Shown piece by piece: positions 36,190 to 46,814 of a stretch of DNA of 64,000 nt. The stretch is from positions 1,663,501 through 1,727,500 of the forward strand of contig OZ037768.1 in NCBI GenBank assembly GCA_964035545.1. The letters are read 5' to 3'. This stretch comes from Bugula neritina (taxonomy: Eukaryota > Bryozoa > Gymnolaemata > Cheilostomatida > Bugulidae). Position 1 is the stretch's first letter; each line of letters starts with the position of its first letter. The notes beneath the pieces are model-generated. The model searched no databases. It was not told where the DNA came from and saw nothing but the letters and a program-made list of their open reading frames with translations. A program made the translations under genes and the position numbers.

Positions 36190-39100
36190 ATGGACAGCCA
36201 GAATGCATTGAGGGCGTTAGTGATGAGAGCCTGGCAGGAGAGATGGTCTCCAGCTAAGTTCTCTGTCCAGTGTAAGAAGTGTGTAGTTGAGGAGCCTACA
36301 CAAGGGGACTCAGTGGAGGTTCTGGCTGGTTGGTACTCAAACTATGTAATATGTCACTATGTAATATGTCACTATGTAAGATGTCACTATGTAATATGTC
36401 ACTATGTAATATGTCACTATGTAATGTGTCACTATGTAATGTGTCACTATGTAATATGTCACTGTGTGATATGCCACTATGTAATATGCCACTGTGTAAG
36501 ATGTCACTATGTAACATGTCACTATGTAAGATGTCACTATGTAAGATGTCACTATGTAAGATGTCACTATGTAATATGTCACTGTGTAATATGTCACTGT
36601 GTAATATATCACTATGTAATATGTCACTGTGTAATATGTCACTGTGTAATATGTCACTATGTAATATGTCACTGTGTAATATATCACTATGTAATATGTC
36701 ACTATGTAATATGTCACTATGTAATGTGTTACTATGTAATATGTCACTATGTAATATGTCACTATGTAATATGTCACTATGTAATGTGTCACTATGTAAT
36801 ATGTCACTGTGTGATATGCCACTATGTAATATGCCACTGTGTAAGATGTCACTATGTAACATGTCACTATGTAAGATGTCACTATGTAAGATGTCACTAT
36901 GTAAGATGTCACTATGTAATATGTCACTGTGTAATATGTCACTGTGTAATATATCACTATGTAATATGTCACTGTGTAATATGTCACTGTGTAATATGTC
37001 ACTATGTAATATGTCACTGTGTAATATATCACTATGTAATATGTCACTATGTAATATGTCACTATGTAATGTGTTACTATGTAATATGTCACTATGTAAT
37101 ATGTCAATATGTAAGATGTCACTATGTAATCTGTCACTATGTAATATGTCGCTATGCAAGATGTCACTATGCAAGATGTCACTATGTAATATGTCACTAT
37201 GTAAGATGTCACTTTGTAATATGTCACTTTGTGTATTCAGAACTGTTATTGAACGAAGCACTGGTCGGATCTGCTGCCAATGAGCTCTTCCTGTCTTACC
37301 TCCAACAGCTTCTCACTAGTCAGGTAACAATGCTTGTATATACGAGTGAATTTAGACATCATTGTAAAGTAAATCGAGCATTAAACTTGAAGATAATTTG
37401 TGTTTAGTTTAACACAATTTCGGTCAAATATAAAAATCGTGAAAGCAGCTACAAGTAGCTAGTAGTTAAAATGGGGACTTAATTATTCAACATAATGGAG
37501 ATACTATTTTTATGTAAATTAAATTTTCAAAATAATGTCATATTTTATGAGGGATCTATATATAGAAATCTGGTTACTTGCTTACGTTATGTAACAGGTG
37601 AGTCAGCCAGGTAAACTGCTGTATTTCAGTTGAGGTGAAACAAATATTTCTAATATTTAGCAGCCCTCATCAACAGTTATATTTATATTTTCCATTAATA
37701 GCTATAGACTTTTTATAATGAGTTCCTTTGACATGGTGTGTAAGGTATGTGCATGGTGTTGTACACGCTGTTGTAGATGCTGCCGCTAAACAGGGTGCTG
37801 ATTGCTGCCTCTCAGTTTCAGGATGTACAAAAACCTCGAATCCTCCTCGATCTGATCAACTTTATCAGAAAAAACTCAAACCTCTTCTTGTAAGATTTAC
37901 TACAATATCAACAGTGAAATGGTTTAGTCAACTAATGTCTATTCTTGGTATGTATGTGTGTGTACAATGAGGAGGTGTTTTGTTTGCTGATGCTACTAAC
38001 AACATAACATGCTATTCAGCACTCATTTTACACCTACGTAGCATTTTATATCACTTAATATGTTTAGCTCAAAGTTACAGCTATAAAAAGTTACTTCCAT
38101 GATACAGGAAATTAATAGTGTTCTTCAAATGCGAAATGCAAGTTTAAATGGTGCCATGTTGATATGTTACGCTCCATGAATCTTAGAAAATATCTTATGG
38201 TGTACAAAACACTCTTTGGCTTAAAGTCAATGAGTCTGCTGAGTGAAATAAATAAAAAGCTGCATCGTAGCAAGCTCTTTTAGAAACTTTTTTCACTTCA
38301 TAACATTATTTTGTCTACACAGTCTGGACGTGCCCAAGAATGGCATTGTGGACCACTGTGACCTCATAGCTGGTCATGTGACCTGGCTGTTTATTCTGAT
38401 GTACAAAGTGATGTGCAAGATGTCTGAACTGGAGAGGGTGGAGCAGACGTACAACCTGTATTCCTCTCTCCTCACGTCTAGTTGTGACATCATAGAGAAG
38501 ATAACTCTGAATAAGAACAGAATGCGAGTAATAAAGTTGGCAAGGAAAGTCACACACACTGGTTGGTATATCTTAGCTAATCATAGCAGTGGATAGGGTA
38601 CTTGTCATATGGTGTCATTGAGTATGGCACCATAACTTACTAGTGTCATTACCACAGGTTTTATCAGTTGTTGTTTAGCAACTTGACAGTACATTACTAA
38701 ATGAATAACCGCATTCAATAGTCTATGTTGTGTATATTAATATAATGGTATATAAATAATAAACATATTCTGTCATCGGAATTACTTCATATCAATACAT
38801 TAACAAGAATGTAACAATAGGTTACTTGCTGGGGTTGCATGGTGGTATAAGAAAACATTTATCTTATATTTCAATGGTTCCATAAAAATTGAGAGTTTAC
38901 TTGTCTGTCTGTTATTTAGACAGGTATCAAGGCCTCCAAGAAAACGCCACTCAACTCCTACCCCTGCTGCCGTACCTCAGTGATAGAAAGCCGGACATAG
39001 TCAGCAGGATACGAGCTATTGCAGCAGCGTGTGAAAAGTTAGTGTTGAGCAGCATGGCGTTAGCTGCAGAACTGTTGGTTGGCAAAACTTTAATTTTGTG

Positions 39101-42100
39101 ACATCTGTAAAGCACTCCGATTTTAAGTTTGCAATGATGAACTAAAGCTGGCTTAGTTTAACCACAATCATTAAATATAATTACTTGAATTCTTCAGAGT
39201 TATCCTCTCTATTCTCACACTTGCATCTACTGCTTATTGTCCAACTCATAGCATTATGTTGCCATGTTTACAGACTAGAGGCAGATGATATGCTAACAGA
39301 CCTTGCAGGTGAAAACAAACTCTTCCTTCTAACAAACCCCTCCTCTGTCATTGCCTCGTTGGTTACTATGGAGGTGTTGGGGCACCCGTGTCGCTCCACT
39401 ACACAGATGGTTAACTACCTGAGGCTATACAAATCTATACAGGTACTGAGGCTATGCTGCTGCAGTATAACTATTGAGCTGTAACCATAGTTCTACCAGC
39501 AGCTCAACTCTACAGGCTGGGTGGTGAGCCTCTCCAAACCTCTCTCTACCATTGCAAGTTTAAAGACACTAAGCAAGACTCACCAAGCAGATATATAAAT
39601 AAAGTAGAGTGCTCAGCACTTTAGTCTAGCCTCTAAAATCTGTCAATTTTATTACTTCAATTTCTGTTTAATATTATTGATATGTAGAATAATTTAAATT
39701 TTATATTATAACTCAACAAATATTTACACTATGTTGTATTTGAATATGCAGTTGTATTGCTTGTGTTTTATAGCAAAATTTTCTCACTTCAATTGCTTGA
39801 AATTTTTGCAGCAAAGGGTTTTTGCAATTATTGTTTTATAGTGTTTTTTTGGGTCTTCATTGTACAAGACTACCTCTCAGGTTACATAATCAGGTGTAGT
39901 TCTTTACAATATAGGAAGTTGCATTCTCCTGACAACACATCACAACATATCTGCTGCTTCCTTGCAGTATGCTAGCATTAAACTATGAGAATGTTGACTA
40001 TTTCAGAGACTGGAGGGATATGTGATTGTGTCAGAGATACTGCGGGGCTGCGTCTCGGGTCTATTGGAGTCTGAGAATCTAGACAGAGTTCTGTGGATAG
40101 CATTTACCTACATCAAGGTGGGCGGTGTGCCAGCCAGACTCAGTCAATTCTGTTAAATTTTCACTTGTTTATATAGAACGTTCTTTAATCTAAAATACTT
40201 CAATTATGTTTAGTCAGTAGGTGATAGTATACCATGTGAGTTCCCATTGTTTATACTTGTTGTAACTCTTACAATCTGTCAAGGTGCTATGTTGTCATGT
40301 AAGAGTTATTCTCTCATGTCTGTTTACTGCAGCTGCCGACACTGCTGAGCCAACTGCTGTCAGCTAGCAATCAGATAGTCACAGCAGACGACGTGACGAC
40401 CGGACTGGACATGCTTCTCTCTCACAACACCCTCATTGCTAAGACAGAGTTGGCGTTGAACGAGTCAGTTTATTCTCTTTATTACCTCCTGTTACTGAAT
40501 GTTCTACTCTGTGATAGGCAACCAACCATCTGCATATGTCATGTATATCGGTCTATTTTAACCTATCGTATAGTAGCTCTGTTCTTAAATGGCTCTTGAA
40601 TCTAATTGAAACTAAAGATTTGAAATGTCAAGTTAATAATGTCTGCACTGTCTACTGTTCATATGTCTGCACTGTCTACTGTTCATACGTCTGCACTGTC
40701 TACTGTTCATACGTCTACACTGTCTACTGTTCATACGTCTGCACTGTCTACTGTTCATACGTCTGCACTGTCTACTGTTCATACGTCTGCACTGTCTACT
40801 GTTCATACGTCTGCACTGTCTACTGTTCATACGTCTGCACTGTCTACTGTTCATACGTCTGCACTGTCTACTGCTCATACGTCTGCACTGTCTACTGTTC
40901 ATACGTCTGCACTGTATACTGTTCATACATCTGCACTGTCTACTGTTCATACGTCTACACTGTCTACTGTTCATACGTCTACACTGTCTACTGTTCATAC
41001 GTCTTTACTGTCTACTGTTCATATGTCTGCACTGTCTACTGTTCATATGTCTGCACTGTCTACTGTTCATACGTCTTTACTGTCTACTGTTCATACGTCT
41101 GCACTGTCTACTGTTCATACGTCTGCACTGTCTACTGTTCATACGTCTGCACTGTCTACTGTTCATACGTCTGCACTGTCTACTGTTCATACGTCTGCAC
41201 TGTCTATTGTTCATACGTCTGCACTGTCTACTGTTCATACGTCTGCACTGTCTACTGTTCATACGTCTACACTGTCTACTGTTCATACGTCTACACTGTC
41301 TACTGTTCATACGTCTTTACTGTCTACTGTTCATATGTCTGCACTGTCTACTGTTCATATGTCTGCACTGTCTGCTGTTCATACGTCTTTACTGTCTACT
41401 GTTCATACGTCTGCACTGTCTACTGTTCATACGTCTGCACTGTCTACTGTTCATACGTCTGCACTGTCTACTGCTCATACGTCTGCACTGTCTACTGTTC
41501 ATACGTCTGCACTGTATACTGTTCATACGTCTGCACTGTCTACTGTTCATACGTCTGCACTGTCTACTGTTCATACGTCTGCACTGTCTACTGTTCATAT
41601 GTCTGCACTGTCTACTGTTCATACGTCTGCACTGTCTACTGTTCATACGTCTGCACTGTCTACTGTTCATACGTCTGCACTGTCTACTGTTCATACGTCT
41701 GCACTGTCTATTGTTCATACGTCTGCACTGTCTACTGTTTATACGTCTGCACTGTCTACTGTTCATACGTCTGCACTGTCTACTGTTCATACGTCTACAC
41801 TGTCTACTGTTCATACGTCTACACTGTCTACTGTTCATACGTCTACACTGTCTACTGTTCATACGTCTTTACTGTCTACTGTTCATATGTCTGCACTGTC
41901 TGCTGTTCATACGTCTGCACTGTCTACTGTTCATACGTCTGCACTGTCTACTGTTCATACGTCTGCACTGTCTACTGTTCATACGTCTGCACTGTCTACT
42001 GCTCATACGTCTGCACTGTCTGCTGTTCATATGTCTGCACTGTCTACTGTTCATACGTCTGCACTGTCTACTGTTCATATGTCTGCACTGTCTACTGTTC

Positions 42101-45100
42101 ATACGTCTGCACTGTTTACTGTTCATACGTCTGCACTGTCTACTGTTCATACGTCTGCACTGTCTACTGTTCATACGTCTGCACTGTCTATTGTTCATAC
42201 GTCTGCACTGTCTACTGTTCATACGTCTGCACTGTCTATTGTTCATACGTCTGCACTGTCTACTGCTCATAGGCCAAATACATTGAATCTCCTTGTGACG
42301 GAACTGGGCAATGCTAACTTGATATCTTCAAGTAATGTGTCATGCTTTATGGAGAAACTCAACTCACGGCAGCGGGTATTTGCTGACTCTACCAACAGCT
42401 CGCCCATTAGCCTTGTTTACTCTTGCTTCAGCATTCTTGATGACATCATTTCCTCTTTGAGTCAGGTTAGTTTTGGATACTTAGTTATTTGTTTTGTTTT
42501 TCTGCTTTAGGCAGCAAACAAATAACATTGAGGATGTCAGGATTTTTCTCAAACATTCTTTGATTTGGGCTCATGGCATTGTGTTTATATGAGCCATACT
42601 TGATAAGTTGTACTCCACACATGACTCTTTACTAAGTTAAGTTGTATATGTGAGGAAAGCTGCTAAGGGTTGTCTGCTCTCTATGTAGGTCAACAGTAGC
42701 CCTGACATTGCCTCCTACGGGGCGGGTGTTGTCACGGCCCTTTCTCGTGCTACTCACTCAGAGGATCTGCTGAACAGAGTCTTGGTGTCTGCTGCTTGTG
42801 CTGGCAGACTTTCTCAGCTCATCTCTCACCTGCTCAGGTATGTTTCTCTTACGACGCTAAACCAAAAAACATTAAACCATTTTAAGTGATTTCATATTGC
42901 GTGTGTTTAGTCTGTAACAGAGAATATTTTGAATTTAATTAATGTCTCTTTGTGCATACATAAAAAGCATATAATATGTTGATAAACCAAAGTCTGCACT
43001 AGTATGAACTTCAGCTATGAATTTAGTTGGGATTTGTCTANNNNNNNNNNNNNNNNNNNNNNNNNNNNNNNNNNNNNNNNNNNNNNNNNNNNNNNNNNNN
43101 NNNNNNNNNNNNNNNNNNNNNNNNNNNNNNNNNNNNNNNNNNNNNNNNNNNNNNNNNNNNNNNNNNNNNNNNNNNNNNNNNNNNNNNNNNNNNNNNNNNN
43201 NNNNNNNNNNNNNNNNNNNNNNNNNNNNNNNNNNNNNNNNAGTATTTCTGTATTATAATAGTATTTCTGTATTACTTGTAGTAGTATGCCAGTCTTTGAT
43301 GTCGGCTATTCTCAACTTTTCATACTCTGCAGTGCTTTAAAATAGTCATGAAATATGCTGTTAATATTGAGTTAACCATGTAGGTATTAGGAGAGTTAAT
43401 ATATCTGGTGTCTGTTGGTGCAGTTATTCCTGGAGTTAACTCCTCTCTATGTTAATGCAGGTGTTTATGGAGTTAGCTCCCCCTACATACTCGAACTCCC
43501 TTTTCATGACAGTCTATATCTCGCCTCTCACTCACAGTGTACAAACTCATCAGAATATTGGAGCTAACGACTGTCTAGACGAGTTACTCAGTCGGATTGT
43601 TCAGAAGCAGAGCATAGCTGGGTGTGTAATTCAAACACTGGTGTCTTATATATTTCAATATCTATTTATAACTTTATTTCTGAAGAGGAATATTATTCAC
43701 ATGATAATATTTAGGGTTATCACACACGGAATGATATACAGGTGTACATGGATTATGTCAGTTGCTCTCTGTTTACTCATATACATGTTGTATCCTACTG
43801 TATTATGTGTTGTGCACTATTTGTACAGATTTGCCGAGTTTCGAGACATGTTTACCTGCGTGCCGTTGGCGTTCATTGAGCTGGCCAAAGCTCGCCAACT
43901 GTCGGCCATTGATGAGACAACTCTACTAGACGTCATCAAGCAGGTTTCCCTCACCTCACACTCCATACTCCTCTACTCCGTCGCCTCTCTCGTCAATCAG
44001 GCCAGACTCAGCCCCGCCCACCTCCGGGAGAAACAGCTCTACATCATCAACAACATTGCGGGCGTGTCCACCAGCGACCCGAACAGGTGCGAGTTTTGTG
44101 GAAAGTTCAAAGGCAAATTATGTTAATTTATATGATGAAAACCAGCAGCTGTATTAGAAAATTTTACATACAAATTTACATGCAGTGCTAAAGGTTTGGG
44201 TTAAAATTTCTAGCTTTCCTGTATGCAACTGTTTTAGGGACATGATGTTGAAATCAATCATCACCAGGCTGCTCAGGGTTTCCGGATTCACCCGAGATTC
44301 TTCTGATGAGATGAACCACAATGAGCCAATAATGATAACACTGGGGAAGTCTATAGAAACTGTCCAGGAGACGGGCTTCATGTCCAGCCCCCCTTACCGA
44401 CTACTTGTGAATAGCATTAAGTTAACGGAGCCAAAGTGGATAGTACAGAAGATGATTATGGTGTGTATTATATTCTAGTATATTGTGTATTGTATCCCAG
44501 TATACTGTGTATTATATTACAGTATATTGTGTATGATATTACAGTATACTGTGTATTATATTACAGTATACTGTGTGTGCTGTGTATGCTATTATATATA
44601 ATCCATTTTACTACATTACATAGCCATGTGTGTACTATATAGCCTGTGGTCCATTGCTGCAGGTTATGTTCAAATGCTCATACATAGAGGACATATCCAG
44701 AGCCCTCTCGCTCCTCCACGTCATCTGCCACCTGCAGCTACCAAAGCTGGTGAAGATGTTCCTCACAGAGTCCATACCAGATCTCCTTCACAAGACGGTC
44801 AAACCAACTTTTCTGGCTGAACCTCGCAGTCAGTCAGCGTGTCAGCTGATAGTCTGGGCTCTGGCAGCACTGCATGAACAAGGTGGGCTCGTCTTACTCA
44901 TTGTATCCATTGTATCCCAGCGTACACACAGTGTAGCCCTAGCTCCAACACATAACACTGAAGTTCACATAACACTGAATGTCTCAAACTTGGAACTTCA
45001 AGCTAAAAGCTGGCAACTCAATCATGTAGAATATTTGCTAGCAGTTCTGCTCTAGTAGTTTCATGATTTTGAAATACACAAGACTAAGGAGTAAGCATCT

Positions 45101-46730
45101 AGGTTAAGATATTATCAGTAGGTTGAGATATTATCAGTAGGTTAAGATATTATCAGTAGGTTAAGATATTACCAGTAGGTTAAGATCTTACCAGTAGGTT
45201 AAGATATTATCAGTAGGTTAAGATATTACCAGTAGGTTAAGATATTATCAGTAGGTTAAGATATTATCAGTAGGTTAAGATGTTACCAGTAGGTTAAGAT
45301 CTTACCAGTAGGTTAAGATATTACCAGTAGGTTAAGATATTACCAGTAGGTTAAGATATTATCAGTAGGTTAAGATCTTACCAGTAGGTTAAGATATTAT
45401 CAGTAGGTTAAGATATTACCAGTAGGTTAAGATATTATCAGTAGGTTAAGATATTATCAGTAGGTTAAGATGTTACCAGTAGGTTAAGATCTTACCAGTA
45501 GGTTAAGATATTACCAGTAGGTTAAGATATTACCAGTAGGTTAAGATATTATCAGTAGGTTAAGATCTTACCAGTAGGTTAAGATATTATCAGTAGGTTA
45601 AGATATTACCAGTAGGTTAAGATATTATCAGTAGGTTAAGATATTATCAGTAGGTTAAGATATTATCAGTAGGTTAAGATGTTACCAGTAGGTTAAAATA
45701 TTATCAGTAGGTAAAGGTATCAGTCTTTATTAATCATACACTTCTCTTTGTAGAGGGTAATCCACATGCACAGCTGATACAAGAGCTGCTGGGTGAGTTT
45801 GTGTGACAATTTTATTATACATGTAATTTTACTATAACTGAAATATATTAATAAATATTTTATATAACTAAAATATTAAGTATTTAAAAGAATGCCTACA
45901 GTTGCACAGCCTGAAGTTGCATTTTTGTTTCCAAAAGTTTTTCACAGTATTTGAAGTATATCTGCAGGATTATATATGTGCATGACTCAAGGTTGGTTTT
46001 CCACAATTCATATAATAATGCTGTAGGTAAAGTGTTCATACTAATGGAGAGCGTGTACAAGACGAGCGGCACTAACCAGGCAATATATATCATGGAGTTG
46101 CTAGTACAGAACATTCTGGAACTGGGACCTCCATATAACCGCATGCTACTGGCCAACATGCCCATCAAACTGGTGAGTATTTGTTTCCTAATACTAACTA
46201 GGTCACTGTACATACATTACTCTACCACTAACTATGTCACTGTACATACATTACTCTACCACTAACTAGCTCACTGTACATACATTACTCTAATACTAAC
46301 TAGGTCACTACATACATTACTCTATCACTAACTAGGTCACTGTACATAGATTACTCCAATACTAACTACGTCAATGTACATGCATTACTCTAATACTAAC
46401 TAGCTCACTGTACATACATTACTCTAATACTAACTAGGTCACCCTGTACATACATTACTCTAGTACTAACTAGGTCACTCTACATACATTACTCTAATAC
46501 TAACTAGCTCACTACACACAGAATACTCAAGTATTAAGTAGGTCACTTGTAGAGCTCAATAATCTTATGGTTATTCCATGTTGCAGATGATTAGGATGTT
46601 ACCAAAAGATCAGAGGTTATTTGCTCTCTTGTGTGGGAGACAAGATCTGACTGTAGAGGATGTTAACAGTGTGAGCTGCACGTTGCTGTATAAAATGACT
46701 CGTGCTGTCAGCATGGAGTCTGAGTCATGA
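36190..46730 (+). CDS. MED24: Mediator complex subunit 24 (tail module)
   Basis: Tail-module Mediator subunit that links activators to Pol II. Seventeen exons visible, at least one lost in the assembly gap: 36190-36328, 37241-37323, 37777-37889, 38323-38561, 38920-39037, 39274-39442, 40007-40117, 40333-40463, 42273-42465, 42689-42837, [gap], 43461-43621, 43829-44086, 44238-44460, 44663-44882, 45754-45792, 46027-46172, 46587-46730. Visible coding length is about 879 codons (human MED24: 989). The start has RAWQERWSPAKF (human: QAWKERWSDYQW). Removing intron 1 yields LAELLLNEALVG (human: LADALLEQAMIG). Further matches are TKNRALLHIAKL / NKNRMRVIKLAR and the SQSACQLIVWALAALHE segment. Exon 42689-42837 ends in phase 2 but the next visible exon starts in phase 0, so an exon is missing. 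Several introns are tandem-repeat arrays. Confidence 0.92.
36339..37240 (+). repeat. 15-bp minisatellite (CACTATGTAATATGT) filling MED24 intron 1
   Basis: About 60 units of CACTATGTAATATGT and variants fill intron 36329-37240. Only the first ~10 bases (donor GTTGGTACTC) are non-repeat. The last unit reads CACTTTGTGTATTCAG and is the acceptor. A 345-bp block (23 units) is repeated in tandem from 36436 and 36781. The reading frame of exon 1 stays open across the whole intron. Confidence 0.93.
40639..42272 (+). repeat. 24-bp minisatellite in MED24 intron 8
   Basis: About 68 units containing CACTGTCTACTGTTCATACG. A 600-bp (25-unit) higher-order period is visible: 40861-40920 and 41461-41520 are identical. 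The last unit is CACTGTCTACTGCTCATAG, whose AG (42271-42272) is the acceptor of exon 42273-42465. Long frames on both strands (up to 623 codons) reflect a 3n, stop-poor unit and are not genes. Confidence 0.93.
43041..43240. other. assembly gap (200 N)
   Basis: Exactly 200 Ns, probably a placeholder of unknown true size. The flanks on the right repeat AGTATTTCTGTATTA, so an unresolved tandem repeat may have caused the gap. It lies where the MED24 model lacks an exon of about 50-60 codons by comparison with human. Confidence 0.95.
44461..44600 (+). repeat. 22-bp minisatellite starting at the first base of a MED24 intron
   Basis: The donor GTGTGTATTATATTCTAGTA is itself the first unit of an array of about 22-bp repeats with GTGTATTATATTACAGTATA. 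Five to six copies precede unique sequence. Each copy also contains an acceptor-like ATTACAG. Confidence 0.8.
45105..45716 (+). repeat. 19-bp minisatellite (AGGTTAAGATATTATCAGT) in a MED24 intron
   Basis: About 32 copies in intron 44883-45753, with variants ATATTACCAGT, ATCTTACCAGT and ATGTTACCAGT. The order of variants shows a 190-bp (10-unit) higher-order period. It ends 37 bases before the acceptor. Confidence 0.92.
46186..46540 (+). repeat. 34-bp minisatellite with a branchpoint-like TACTAAC in most units
   Basis: About eleven imperfect copies fill most of intron 46173-46586. Typical units hold AATACTAACTAGGTCACTGT then ACATACATTACTCT. TACTAAC matches the classic U2 branchpoint consensus and is followed by TAG|GT. 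The array begins 13 bases after the donor. Confidence 0.85.
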
Positions 46731-46780
46731 ATGACAAGAAATAACATACACATCATTGTATATATTTGTATATATTTAAC

Positions 46781-46786
46781 AATAAA
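46781..46786 (+). promoter_or_regulatory. MED24 poly(A) signal AATAAA
   Basis: A canonical hexamer 50 bases after the MED24 stop codon. It lies 29 bases before the stop codon of the convergent WDR75 gene, so the MED24 transcript should end inside or very near the WDR75 coding exon on the opposite strand. Confidence 0.65.
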
Positions 46787-46814
46787 ATGAAAAGGGCTGA
46801 CAGTACCAAATGGT

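Noticed and set aside
36296-37261. Minus-strand 321-codon frame of a five-residue Ile-Leu-His-Ser-Asp repeat
   Set aside because: Antisense translation of the 15-bp array.
36190-37407. 405-codon single-exon protein reading through MED24 exon 1, the array and exon 2
   Set aside because: Removing the array restores an exact match to MED24; read-through is recorded only as a possible retained-intron isoform.
40639-42272. CRISPR-like array of 24-bp repeats
   Set aside because: There are no spacers; units are directly abutting and the context is a eukaryotic intron.
40536-42510. Open frames of 578 and 623 codons (VCTVYCSY and LSTVHTSA repeats)
   Set aside because: They are translations of the 24-bp intronic minisatellite; several frames on both strands are equally open, and MED24 exons splice across the array.
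43004-43340. Frames running through the N block
   Set aside because: They are products of undefined bases in the assembly gap.
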